Shown: in pieces, positions 1 through 7,467 of the stretch | Position numbering within the stretch: the stretch's first letter is position 1 | Layout of the letters: each line of letters begins with the position of its first letter | IMG/VR virus record: IMGVR_UViG_3300008116_000453 | Span: 1-25,031 of that record | DNA: 25,031 nucleotides | Direction: 5' to 3' (one strand) | Source: a virus | Made by a program: the position numbers and the translations under genes | Notes under the pieces: model-generated | What the model saw: the letters and a program-made list of their open reading frames with translations, nothing else | Database searches by the model: none | Told to the model about the DNA's origin: nothing

Positions 1-86
1 TCATCTTGTTCTTGCAAATCTTTTTTGATCTGTTCTACCACAGCTTTGATGAGTGGAGACTCTAGATAGTTTTTTATGCGGGGCAT
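1..86 (-). CDS. Partial hypothetical protein (N-terminus only)
   Basis: An ATG at 86 opens a minus-strand frame that stays open to the window edge. It encodes MPRIKNYLESPL... followed by a charged helical stretch (IKAVVEQIKKDLQEQ), 28 complete residues in all. It starts 4 bases after the stop of the GIY-YIG gene, which is the normal spacing in this gene array and supports it being real. Too little is visible to assign a family; the helix could be any small phage protein. The C-terminus lies outside the window. Confidence 0.6.
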   Translation of the reverse strand, partial: MPRIKNYLESPLIKAVVEQIKKDLQEQD

Positions 87-90
87 AGTG

Positions 91-546
91 TTAACATTTG
101 CAGTTTTCCATGTCTCTGCCATAGTACCTGCCCAAGATGTTACCATTGTAGCTGTTAGATTTCAGCACGTCATGCTTAATCTGCCAGGACAACTCACAAA
201 AGGTCAGGTATTTTTTAGTGCAGCAGAGCTCAAGGATCTCTCGTTTAAAATTCTCAGGTCCCAGTCTTGCTACATCATGTTTCAGGTCAGCTGAAGAACC
301 ATGATATGTAAGCCAATCAGACTCTTTGACAACCTTTTTAAAGATTTTTCTGGTACCTGTAGTTGTCTTTTCTCTTTTTGATAGTCTTGTCTTCCTTGAG
401 GAGTGAAGACTTTTTTTACCAATGTAAAACTTGTCAGTTTTTAGATTAGTGATTTTGTAGACAAAACCTACAATTTCATTGTGGTTAGGCAGATCTTCTA
501 ATTGCAGAACAGCTTTGCCTGTAGGAGAATAAATCCAATGGTTCAT
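91..546 (-). CDS. GIY-YIG family endonuclease, phage type
   Basis: Predicted DNA endonuclease of the GIY-YIG fold, 151 residues. Residues 27-46 carry the two signature strands (GFVYKITN ... FYIGKKS). A basic loop follows (KTRLSKREK), then SDWLTYHGSS, FKREILELC and a helix with CELSWQIKHDVL, where the glutamate is the likely metal ligand. Stand-alone GIY-YIG proteins of this layout are common in large phages, as homing (Seg-like) or DNA-processing nucleases; which role applies here cannot be told. It follows the primase gene and has its own promoter at 573-604. The ATG at 546 sits about 20 bases after the predicted transcription start. No intron or split gene is visible beside it, so mobility is not shown. 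Confidence 0.8.
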   Translation of the reverse strand: MNHWIYSPTGKAVLQLEDLPNHNEIVGFVYKITNLKTDKFYIGKKSLHSSRKTRLSKREKTTTGTRKIFKKVVKESDWLTYHGSSADLKHDVARLGPENFKREILELCCTKKYLTFCELSWQIKHDVLKSNSYNGNILGRYYGRDMENCKC

Positions 547-572
547 AGAGTTTTGGGATTAATGAAGCTCTA

Positions 573-604
573 CAAAAGTAGTTAAAACTCTATAATAAAC
601 CAAA
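573..604 (-). promoter_or_regulatory. Bacteroidota-type promoter for the GIY-YIG gene
   Basis: On the minus strand the sequence reads TTTG (604-601), a 20-base spacer, then TACTTTTG (580-573). This matches the Bacteroidota housekeeping sigma pattern TTTG / TAnnTTTG. The predicted transcript would start near 566, about 20 bases before the ATG at 546. The -33 box lies within the end of the primase gene. The -7 box continues as TTTTGTAGAG, a string shared with other promoters in this window. Confidence 0.7.
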
Positions 605-1606
605 GTGATCAGGGTCTTCTTCAAGATATTTGCTTACTGCAATGTCCAGGCGAGGTACAAATTCTGCCATCGCTTTCTGCACACCATGTATTCTTACCAC
701 TTCAGCAATGTCTTTTTCCAATGGTATATAGATAAATGGTAGGCCGTGGCGTTCTTTGTAGTTCTTCATCGCTTGAATACCTGCCTGGTCACTATCAAAA
801 ACAGTGACAATAGCCAAATAAACCTGCTTAAATTCTGTCATTAAGTCATCGCTAAACATGGTGTTTTCGCTGTCAGGAGCAATAACATCACAGTTTAGAT
901 TCATACTTTTGATAGCAAGACAGTCTTTCAAAGAGGATGCAATTACCAAATAAGGTTTGTCCTCCAACTGGTCATAGCCCTGGGTGTGATTACAAAGTTT
1001 GATAAATTTGCGCTCACGGTTTTTGGGCTGATAGATTTTGTAGAGCTGACCTTCCTGGTTAAAGTAACCATAGATAAACTTGCTGACCACTTCAAACTCT
1101 TGCTCAACATTGTTGTCACCACTTTTTTTCTGCATAATATAGCGCGCTATAGGTACGACATTGTACTTTTCTAAAAGCTTGCTAGAAATATTGTAAGAGC
1201 CCCAAAAAGCAGCGTCATCTTTGGTCCATTGTCTGACTTTGTAATCAGCCACTTGCCAGCGTGCGTGTTCAATAATTTTAGTCTCACAAATTTTACCAGA
1301 ACGCTGATACGCTACATAGTCGGTGATAATCTTTTTAGAAGCTTCTGCAAAACCTGTATTCCACAGGTGCATCATCAAATCCACTGCGTTGCCTCCCTTG
1401 CCGGTGGAGAAGCACTTGTAGCGGTATGATTCTGCCTCTTTGTTGTAGTACAAGTACATGGACGGTGTCTTGTCATTGGGATTAAACAAAGAGTTAATGC
1501 GTACACGTTGGCCTGTCAAAGGCTCTGGAAGACCCAGGTAGTTTTCAAAGATCCAAGTAACTGGAACATGATTGACATCCTCAATAAAATGTTTGCTTGA
1601 AAACAT
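590..1606 (-). CDS. DnaG-type primase with degenerate zinc-binding domain and TOPRIM domain
   Basis: Predicted replicative primase, 338 residues. Residues 36-82 resemble the DnaG CHC2 zinc domain (FNPNDKTPSMYLYY ... KCFSTGKGGNAVDLMMHLW), but only one cysteine of the metal-binding set remains. The TOPRIM domain is at about 218-300. It has SSLKDCLAI where classical DnaG has EGxxD, then APDSEN and the metal-binding FDSDQAG (270-276). The SLKD plus PxSE variant is familiar from phage primases, so activity is plausible. The frame is open upstream to a GTG at 1654, but that codon lies inside the stem of a strong terminator hairpin (1627-1657), so the ATG at 1606 is preferred. Stop is TAG. It lies downstream of the candidate SSB and Sak4 genes, consistent with a replication module. 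Confidence 0.85.
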   Translation of the reverse strand: MFSSKHFIEDVNHVPVTWIFENYLGLPEPLTGQRVRINSLFNPNDKTPSMYLYYNKEAESYRYKCFSTGKGGNAVDLMMHLWNTGFAEASKKIITDYVAYQRSGKICETKIIEHARWQVADYKVRQWTKDDAAFWGSYNISSKLLEKYNVVPIARYIMQKKSGDNNVEQEFEVVSKFIYGYFNQEGQLYKIYQPKNRERKFIKLCNHTQGYDQLEDKPYLVIASSLKDCLAIKSMNLNCDVIAPDSENTMFSDDLMTEFKQVYLAIVTVFDSDQAGIQAMKNYKERHGLPFIYIPLEKDIAEVVRIHGVQKAMAEFVPRLDIAVSKYLEEDPDHFGLL

Positions 1607-1626
1607 AACTTCTGGGGAAAGCACAG

Positions 1627-1657
1627 AAAAAAAGGGATGAGAAATGCTTCCCACCCC
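1627..1657 (-). terminator. Intrinsic terminator between the candidate SSB gene and primase
   Basis: On the minus strand GGGGTGGGAA pairs with TTCTCATCCC over 10 bp (two G-U pairs) around the tetraloop GCAT, and seven T residues follow directly. This is a textbook rho-independent terminator. It lies 25 bases after the stop of the gene at 1683-2468. It ends 20 bases before the primase ATG, so the primase must depend on read-through or on processing. No TAnnTTTG box fits in the 20 bases between. Confidence 0.85.
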
Positions 1658-1682
1658 TTTAATTCTGTTGCTGGGTTAAAGA

Positions 1683-2468
1683 TTAGGGAAGTCTCAGATC
1701 TGCAATACCTGGGGTAGTAGTTTGAAACTGAACTTGTGTAGTTGTAATCCCATTAGAAGACGAGACATTCAACATGTCCATAGGATTTCCTTGTGGCATT
1801 TGCTGGCCAGAAAAACTACCCACAGTTTCAGCTACATCTTCTGTTTTTACTACAATGTGCTTGGCACGATCAAAAGTAAGCAGGTTCAGCGGCTGACCAT
1901 TTTCATCTTCTACTGCAGCAAAAGGAAGCAGTTTTCCTTCAGGCTTTGGGTAAAACATGCGGTAGTTAGGCTTGTCATAACCTTCAGTGAAGTATTCTTG
2001 ACCGCCAATGGTGTGATGAGCCCATAGTTCTGGATTAACAACATAATTTCTGACAGCATCCACGTACTCCTCAATAGTAGTCGCCTCTACGTTGTCAGCA
2101 TTCATCTTGTCCAGTACACCTAGTTGCTTGGCAAGGTTGTTCACCCAGCGAAAAATCTGGTCATCGCGCTGAATAGTACGACCCTCATAGGTGTAGGTGG
2201 TAAAAGGATAGCGTCCTGAACGCACGTTGGCAATCTGCCCACGGTAGTTTCCACGTGAAGGGTCATTCTTGTCAATGGCAATGCCCTGAAAATCATCACC
2301 TAGATCAACACCTTCCAAAGTCAGAACTACAAAGTAAGGCTCTTTTTCTGGAGAGTAGGGTGGCCTGTCAAGCTTCAGGTCAATGACGCGACAATAATGA
2401 GTGCCTGGACTCATAATCTTAGGATAGTTACTTCCTGCGTTGGGGTTGAATTTTTTTGAATTAAACAT
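1683..2468 (-). CDS. Hypothetical protein, candidate ssDNA-binding protein
   Basis: 261 residues. The N-terminal half has the look of an OB-fold-like phage ssDNA-binding protein of the DUF669 kind: a short leader (MFNSKKFNPNAG), then IMSPGTHYCRVIDLKLD, then YFVVLTLEGVDLGDDFQGIAID. The C-terminus from about residue 215 is low in complexity, with Q, S, T and N runs, as in flexible SSB tails, although it is not strongly acidic. Position is the best support: it lies just downstream of a Sak4-like ATPase, and Sak4 proteins usually work with an SSB. The assignment is an inference; no catalytic motif is visible. It has an A-rich leader before the ATG at 2468, and a strong terminator follows its stop. 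Confidence 0.45.
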   Translation of the reverse strand: MFNSKKFNPNAGSNYPKIMSPGTHYCRVIDLKLDRPPYSPEKEPYFVVLTLEGVDLGDDFQGIAIDKNDPSRGNYRGQIANVRSGRYPFTTYTYEGRTIQRDDQIFRWVNNLAKQLGVLDKMNADNVEATTIEEYVDAVRNYVVNPELWAHHTIGGQEYFTEGYDKPNYRMFYPKPEGKLLPFAAVEDENGQPLNLLTFDRAKHIVVKTEDVAETVGSFSGQQMPQGNPMDMLNVSSSNGITTTQVQFQTTTPGIADLRLP

Positions 2469-2497
2469 AGTTTTTTTGTTTTTAAGGTTTTAAATGG

Positions 2498-3271
2498 TTA
2501 GTCAATAAAAATTTTATTCCAGTTATGTGTCACTGATCCATCTTCATTTACTTCAGAAACAATAATTTCTGCATTGCGAAGATGTTCAGGACGAGCACCA
2601 CAGGCAATGTCATCTGAAGTTTTGAAACTCAGAATGTTTTTGTTGCCTTTGCGGTACAAATAGCCAATTGCATCAGCATTAGAACTGGTGATGCGTTTTA
2701 GTTTACCTGTAAGGTCAAGGTCCAGTGAATTAAATTCTGAACCATTTTTTTCCAGAAGCGTGTCCTTAATGTGTCCTACCAAAATCACATGTGGAGCAAG
2801 ACCTTTCAGCATGTTCAGCATAGTTTCAAATGCCTGGCGTAACCATGGGTAACCAGCACCATTGGCCATGTTCAGGATAGAACCATACTTTTCTTTACCT
2901 CCACCAGCTTTGAACCAGTTGGTACCCATAGAGCTTTTAGAATAGTTGTATTCCGCCAGTGGAATACACATTTCTTCTAACGCAGTAATTGTGTCAACTG
3001 CAATATACTTGTAGGGCTTACCTGCTTCTAAAATAGCACGAGCAATGTTACTAAGCTCTGTGACATTTGAAGCTTTGATTTTCATTGCGTCTATGTAATC
3101 TGTACCATTCTCAAGATCTATAATCAAGCAGTTCTCAAGTTTGGAAAGCAGTGTGGTTTTACCCACCTTAGGTTTTGAGAAAATGATTAAGTTTTTAGGA
3201 CTTTTTACAGCAGACTTTATTACGCTGGTAGGTAGAACTACACCCTGGGGTTTTACTTCTGTTGTTGCCAT
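2498..3271 (-). CDS. Sak4-like RecA-fold ATPase (AAA_24 family)
   Basis: 257-residue single-domain NTPase. The Walker A motif is KPKVGKTT (33-40), the Walker B strand is YKYIAVDT (88-94), and a further core strand ends in HVILVGHIKD, typical of the AAA_24/Sak4 group. LLSKLENCLIIDLENGTDYI after the P-loop is also characteristic (ATPase core reporting a DNA- or nucleotide-bound state). Sak4 proteins are phage RecA relatives that act in single-strand annealing and recombination with an SSB. The gene overlaps the upstream gene (3253-3903) by 19 bases, so the two are probably translationally coupled. The next gene downstream is the candidate SSB, which fits the role. Confidence 0.8.
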   Translation of the reverse strand: MATTEVKPQGVVLPTSVIKSAVKSPKNLIIFSKPKVGKTTLLSKLENCLIIDLENGTDYIDAMKIKASNVTELSNIARAILEAGKPYKYIAVDTITALEEMCIPLAEYNYSKSSMGTNWFKAGGGKEKYGSILNMANGAGYPWLRQAFETMLNMLKGLAPHVILVGHIKDTLLEKNGSEFNSLDLDLTGKLKRITSSNADAIGYLYRKGNKNILSFKTSDDIACGARPEHLRNAEIIVSEVNEDGSVTHNWNKIFID

Positions 3272-3903
3272 TGTTTACCTTTTGAAATGAGTTGGTTTAG
3301 CCATTTTTTGTTACTCATAGGAACATTCTGCAACATGCAATACAGATCGCGAATGGTCATTGAAGAGTAATGATTGTCATCTTTGTCAACAAAAAGTTCT
3401 GACAGTTCTTCTTCCATGTTAAAAAGACCTGTAGCATCGTCATTGTCAATTGCATTTCCTAAAAATGCAGGTTTTGAAGAAATTTCAGGAGTCAGTGCTC
3501 TTGCGTCAGTTCGGTTTACAAGATCAAAGTCAGACAACTTTACAGCATAAGTAGAAGTTGGAAGCTTGTCAGAAAGAACTTCAACATATTTGCTAGTTTC
3601 TAAACTCCAGTTAGGATTAAACTTTAGCCTGTAAAGTGTGCGATGTTGTGGATCATAATAATTCTGATTCCAGTCAAACAGTTCTAAGTAATAATCTTGA
3701 CCACTGTTAAGTTCATTAGGAAAGAAACGTACACAAGGAACACGAGTGCCATCATTGCTGAACTCTATACCCATGTAGCACAGCTTAGCGCCAAATTTAG
3801 GGTTGCTCAAGCCCATGTTATCAAAGAGCGGTTGCCAAAAAGTACGATACTCTGCTGTAATCACAGGTATTTGTTTTTTTGGCTTTTCAACACTTGTTGT
3901 CAT
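3253..3903 (-). CDS. Hypothetical protein coupled to the Sak4-like ATPase
   Basis: 216 residues, no recognised family. The middle is rich in aromatic residues and beta-strand patterns (YYLELFDWNQNYYD, TLYRLKFNPNWSL). There is then an acidic linker with DNDDATGLFNMEEELSELF (about 153-171), followed by a short C-terminal helical unit (MTIRDLYCMLQNVPMSNKKW) and a basic Q-rich end. The acidic linker plus C-terminal helix would suit a protein that docks on replication partners, so an SSB or loader role is possible but unproven. Its end overlaps the ATPase start by 19 bases. The leader has a run of ten A residues upstream of the ATG at 3903. Confidence 0.7.
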   Translation of the reverse strand: MTTSVEKPKKQIPVITAEYRTFWQPLFDNMGLSNPKFGAKLCYMGIEFSNDGTRVPCVRFFPNELNSGQDYYLELFDWNQNYYDPQHRTLYRLKFNPNWSLETSKYVEVLSDKLPTSTYAVKLSDFDLVNRTDARALTPEISSKPAFLGNAIDNDDATGLFNMEEELSELFVDKDDNHYSSMTIRDLYCMLQNVPMSNKKWLNQLISKGKQWQQQK

Positions 3904-3928
3904 AGAAAATTGTTTTTTTTTTGTTAAG

Positions 3929-4981
3929 TTATTTTTTAGGAATCATTCTTGGTATTGGTGCTTCAGTTATTGTCATAGTTTCATATTGAGCTTTGTACCA
4001 GTGTATTGCAGGTTCACCAAAGCGATTTTTAAGCACGTGCATTGCTAATAGGTATTTGTCAGTAATTTCAAAACGCTGTGGTCCATAAAGAGCCAGGTTA
4101 TATTTTGCAGGACGGTTGTATGCAATCATAACATCTGCACACTGCAAAAGATAATCACTGCCAAATACATCAGCCTCTGTGGGATAATTGCTCAGCATTC
4201 CTGGTTTTTGACGTTCTGCGTCATCAATGTCACGATTTAGCTGAGTCAAAATCAAAAATGTAACAGGAAGCCTGTTCTTCATTTCTGTCAGCATGGTTGC
4301 TAAGTTTTGCAAGGTTTGCTGTCTGCTGGTTTCAGAAGCTCCTTGCTTTACAAGCAAAGTATGGTCAAGAGTAACTACCACCGGTTTTCTTATCTCAGTG
4401 TAAAAACTTATAATTGCAGCTTGCATTTCATTGACAGTAAGCGCTTTGTCAATAATGTACTCCTGTCTTTCTCTTTGAGTAGAGGCATATCTCTCAAGTT
4501 TTTTTAAGTCTTCACTTTTGAGAGGTGGAAGACCATCATCTTGAGCGCTTTGCATGTAGCGAATGTTCAAGTTGGTAGCGCTTGAAAGTTCTCGCATAGC
4601 CATGTTGCGTCCAAGCATTTCAAATTGAAAATGCAACACTGCAAAGTTTTGGTCGTAATTAAGCACCTGAAGCTCTCTAGTCAAAGATGCTGCTATAAGT
4701 GTTTTACCAACACCAGGTCTTGCAGCAATCACATACAGTGACTGCCACTCAATGCCGTTTAAACCTATCTTGTTAAAAGTAGGCCATTGAGTTTTCAGTG
4801 ACTTGAGTGAACCATTAGAACGCTTTGTAAGATAATCAATGCTCTCAGACATAATATCTCCATAGCGTTTCCAGGGTTTTTTGGTGGTAGCATCAACTGG
4901 TGATGCTGAATGTGTCATAGTTAATGGTGGTTTTGAAGCGTTTGAAGATATAGGTGCCTCTGCATTAACAGACTTAAACAT
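3929..4981 (-). CDS. DnaB-like replicative DNA helicase (RecA-fold domain)
   Basis: 350 residues. Motif H1 (Walker A) is ARPGVGKT at 87-94. The catalytic glutamate lies in FQFEM at 118-122. Walker B is VVVTLDHT at 200-207. Motif H3/H4 includes FLILTQLNRD at 241-250, and SDYLLQCADVMI and HVLKNRFGEP complete the DnaB core. The N-terminal primase-interaction domain of bacterial DnaB is absent; instead there is a short S/T/P-rich region (1-35), as in many phage helicases. The open frame extends to a TTG at 5008, but that codon is part of a promoter -7 box (5006-5013), so the ATG at 4981 is taken as the start. The protein should unwind the fork with the primase encoded downstream. Confidence 0.87.
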   Translation of the reverse strand: MFKSVNAEAPISSNASKPPLTMTHSASPVDATTKKPWKRYGDIMSESIDYLTKRSNGSLKSLKTQWPTFNKIGLNGIEWQSLYVIAARPGVGKTLIAASLTRELQVLNYDQNFAVLHFQFEMLGRNMAMRELSSATNLNIRYMQSAQDDGLPPLKSEDLKKLERYASTQRERQEYIIDKALTVNEMQAAIISFYTEIRKPVVVTLDHTLLVKQGASETSRQQTLQNLATMLTEMKNRLPVTFLILTQLNRDIDDAERQKPGMLSNYPTEADVFGSDYLLQCADVMIAYNRPAKYNLALYGPQRFEITDKYLLAMHVLKNRFGEPAIHWYKAQYETMTITEAPIPRMIPKK

Positions 4982-5005
4982 AAATAGAATACTGGGATAA
5001 GAGTT

Positions 5006-5037
5006 CAAATATACAAATACTGTAGAACATAAACAAG
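5006..5037 (-). promoter_or_regulatory. Bacteroidota-type promoter for the DnaB-like helicase gene
   Basis: On the minus strand CTTG (5037-5034), a 20-base spacer and TATATTTG (5013-5006) fit the TTTG / TAnnTTTG pattern with one mismatch in the -33 box. The predicted start is near 4999, giving a leader of about 18 bases to the ATG at 4981. Farther upstream, CTATTTTGTAGAC (5055-5043) repeats a string found at the promoter at 10695-10726, so a second start or a phage-specific element is possible. Confidence 0.65.
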
Positions 5038-5066
5038 TGAACGTCTACAAAATAGTCAAATTGTCA

Positions 5067-5822
5067 TTACTGCCAGTTTATTTCAGGTTTTCCCAATGCG
5101 CGCAGGTTATTGTTGACTTTGTTGAATATATCCTCACAATTCCAATGTTGTTCTCGCTGGTAAGCTGCAGACGCAGGGTGAGAAGCATAGAGTTTAATGT
5201 GGTGATCTCCAATAAGATCACTATATTCTTGTGCTTTTTTGCCCAAAAACACCCATATTATGTCCTTTTTTTGGGTATTTAACATGTCAAACAAATACCC
5301 TATTAAACTTTTCCACAATTCTAAGTGTTTACCAATTTTACCTATCTCTGTTGTCAGAGAGGTGTTCAACATAAGAATACCTTGCCTGGACCAATTGGAT
5401 AGGTCTGGACTAAGCTCTTTGACAGTTATTTTACCTTCGTAAACAGTGTCAATTATTGCCCTTTGCATGTATCGCAAGGATACTTCAGGTTTCATTGTGT
5501 TGCTACAACTAAATGCAATGCCGTCTGCTACACCCATTTGTGGGTATGGATCTTGCCCTACAAAAACTACTTTAAGTTCTGCAATAGGACACTCTTGAAA
5601 AGCTCTAAAAACCTGTCTTAAAGGAGGTGTAAAACGCTTATTATCAGCTACATACGTTTTTAAGGTTTTGATAATATTTTCAAAATCTTCTGATACCAGA
5701 AAACCTTTAAGCAAGTTGTGCCAGCCAGATGGTCTTAGCATTTCCTGCAGTTTGTCAATAACTTGCTCATGGTCAAGTACTTGCTCATGGGTAAGTGTAG
5801 AATTTGCAACTTTATTTTGCAT
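5067..5822 (-). CDS. ung: Uracil-DNA glycosylase, family 1
   Basis: Removes uracil from DNA. 251 residues from the ATG at 5822. The water-activating motif is GQDPYP (89-94; usually GQDPYH), followed by GVADGIAFS. The motif with the uracil-binding Asn is ILMLNTSLT (149-157). WVFLGKKAQEY is the usual strand before the leucine-loop motif, seen here as SHPASAAY (214-221; usually HPSPLSA), with the catalytic His at 215. All elements of a working family-1 enzyme are present. Longer in-frame starts up to 5900 run through the divergent promoter region and lack a methionine with a leader. With dUTPase at 9652-10071, the phage seems to guard its DNA against uracil. Confidence 0.92.
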   Translation of the reverse strand: MQNKVANSTLTHEQVLDHEQVIDKLQEMLRPSGWHNLLKGFLVSEDFENIIKTLKTYVADNKRFTPPLRQVFRAFQECPIAELKVVFVGQDPYPQMGVADGIAFSCSNTMKPEVSLRYMQRAIIDTVYEGKITVKELSPDLSNWSRQGILMLNTSLTTEIGKIGKHLELWKSLIGYLFDMLNTQKKDIIWVFLGKKAQEYSDLIGDHHIKLYASHPASAAYQREQHWNCEDIFNKVNNNLRALGKPEINWQ

Positions 5823-5851
5823 AATGTGTAGAACTTGTGTTTTTTTGATTG

Positions 5852-5859
5852 TATTTTTG
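5852..5859 (+). promoter_or_regulatory. Promoter -7 element for the single plus-strand gene
   Basis: TATTTTTG on the plus strand matches TAnnTTTG and continues as TTTTTGTAGAC, the string seen at other promoters here. The start would be near 5866, 13 bases before the ATG at 5879. No clear TTTG lies 20 bases upstream, so the -33 box is weak or absent. A promoter for ung on the other strand of this 56-base gap was not found. Confidence 0.5.
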
Positions 5860-5878
5860 TAGACTATAATCAAATCCC

Positions 5879-6205
5879 ATGGAAAACCAAAACAGCACAT
5901 CTAGCACAGGTTCTGTAATGATTGATGTCATTAAACCTGAAACTCTGGTCAGTATCTCAATGAGTTCTGGCTATTATAGGAAAATTCAAAGCGCTCTTGC
6001 GTTCTTTATTTCTGGTAAATCAACAGAAGAACTTAATAGCGCACATCAACAAATTTCTTCCCAGGATATAACAGAAGAGTGGGTAAGTCACTATGAAACG
6101 CTGTTAATCTTGGCAAAAGAATTTGAAGATGTTGCTAGAAAAGAAGGGTTCATTGTGCAAGTCACACAAGAGAAGGCAGCAGAAATGCTGAAAGAGTCTC
6201 TTTAA
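5879..6205 (+). CDS. Hypothetical helical protein, the only plus-strand gene
   Basis: 108 residues, no recognised family. It starts with a short polar leader (MENQNSTSSTGSVMIDVIKP) and then looks largely alpha-helical, with two probable helices (ISMSSGYYRKIQSALAFFIS and EWVSHYETLLILAKEFEDVA). No membrane segment or cysteine is present. It is transcribed divergently from ung and converges on the helicase gene; the two stop codons overlap tail to tail at 6202-6205. It has its own -7 promoter box. Being alone on this strand, it is probably expressed at a different time or level from its neighbours. Function unknown. Confidence 0.75.
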   Translation: MENQNSTSSTGSVMIDVIKPETLVSISMSSGYYRKIQSALAFFISGKSTEELNSAHQQISSQDITEEWVSHYETLLILAKEFEDVARKEGFIVQVTQEKAAEMLKESL

Positions 6206-7455
6206 ACAAGGTGATGGCCAAGCAAATGACCTATTTCAATGCATGTGTCTATTGCTTTTGACAATTCATCCTTGCTGCAATCTGCAAAACTTTTGAGCTT
6301 CCAGTCCTGAGAGCGGGTCCCTGTAACAACATGGAGACCCGCTTTTCTTTTTACTTCATCTTTGATTTCATCAAAGGTGTGACCTGTAAATTCTGCAAGT
6401 TCTCTCATCATTGTGTGAATCCTTGCAAGTTGAGGTAGTGTTTTGTCATTTTTTGAAGCTAAAGACATGTACACTTCAATAGTGCTATCTTCTTTTAAAG
6501 CCATATTAAACTGTTTCAGCTTGCCCATTTCTCTTTCAGAGGCTGGAATAAGCTGACCATTTTCACCTTCGTTTAACTGCTGCACACAAGAAAGCTGCAA
6601 TACTTTACCAGTTTTAAACATCTCAAGATTGGCTTCGCTATCAGGGTTTTTGCTGTGATAAGAAAGTGTACACACACGGTCCGCTTGTTCTGTAGTGTTG
6701 CAAAACACCAGGCATTTTTCATGAATCATGTTTAGCAGCCTTCTTGCATAACGTTCTTTTGATGAAAATTGCATGAGTGCTTGCATGCGCATGATGCGAA
6801 AGATTTTTTGCTGGGTGCTATTAGGGTTTGCACTTAAAATCCTGTCTGTCCAATACTGATAGTTGGCTTGCTCAGAAGTCATAAAATAACCACCTTTTTT
6901 AAGCTGTACGCGATGATTTTTTACAGTGTCTAAAGGAATGGTGTGTACAACAATCCGATAGTCATTAAGGATCTTATCCTCTACGGCATCATCAGTGATG
7001 TAAGTGTAAACGATAGGGCAGTACTTTGACACCATCTCACCCTTTTCTGATTTTTTGAAACGCGGTGGTGTGCCAGTCAGACCCAGGATCTTGCCTGGAA
7101 AAGTTGACAGATAAAAATCGTGAGTGTACAACATACTGTGACACTCATCTAGGTAAACCACATCATAGTCCCTGGTCTTTTTGCTCAAAGACAGGTAAGT
7201 GGTAAATTCAATATGTTCCAGCAAGTGGCTGAGTCCAAACTTTTCAGCATCTTCTTTCCAGGACTCAAAGATGCTGACCTTTGGGGCTACGACCAGAAAC
7301 TTTCTGTAGCCGTTAGCGTACTCCTGCTCCATGTGACGCAGCCCTATAAGAGTCTTTCCAACTCCCATACTTATAGCCAACCCAGAACGATACTTGTTGT
7401 GTATCGCTCTGAGGGCTTCTTGCTGAATCAACTCACGTTTGGTCAATTCAGTCAT
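6202..7455 (-). CDS. SF2 helicase fused to a NinB-like C-terminal domain
   Basis: 417 residues. RecA-like domain 1 is complete: Walker A SMGVGKT (29-35), motif Ia LVVAPKVSI, motif II DECH (103-106), motif III LGLTGTP (124-130). Domain 2 begins with KCLVFCNTTEQADRVC (247-262) and reaches VLQLSCVQQLNEGEN (285-299). The part that should follow, including the arginine-finger motif VI (QxxGRxxR), is missing. Instead residues 310-417 resemble phage NinB/recombination-mediator proteins: VYMSLASKNDKTLPQLARIH, then TGHTFDEIKDEVKRKAG, then KSFADCSKDELSKAID. The fusion point is near base 6558. An internal deletion joining two once-separate genes is the simplest explanation; the fused protein may still bind DNA, but helicase activity is doubtful. 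Start is the ATG at 7455. Confidence 0.75.
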   Translation of the reverse strand: MTELTKRELIQQEALRAIHNKYRSGLAISMGVGKTLIGLRHMEQEYANGYRKFLVVAPKVSIFESWKEDAEKFGLSHLLEHIEFTTYLSLSKKTRDYDVVYLDECHSMLYTHDFYLSTFPGKILGLTGTPPRFKKSEKGEMVSKYCPIVYTYITDDAVEDKILNDYRIVVHTIPLDTVKNHRVQLKKGGYFMTSEQANYQYWTDRILSANPNSTQQKIFRIMRMQALMQFSSKERYARRLLNMIHEKCLVFCNTTEQADRVCTLSYHSKNPDSEANLEMFKTGKVLQLSCVQQLNEGENGQLIPASEREMGKLKQFNMALKEDSTIEVYMSLASKNDKTLPQLARIHTMMRELAEFTGHTFDEIKDEVKRKAGLHVVTGTRSQDWKLKSFADCSKDELSKAIDTCIEIGHLLGHHLV

Positions 7456-7467
7456 TATGATTTTGTA

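Noticed and set aside
76-294. Plus-strand open frame of 72 codons over the GIY-YIG gene
   Set aside because: It is the reverse shadow of a gene with clear family motifs and has no promoter or family signal of its own.
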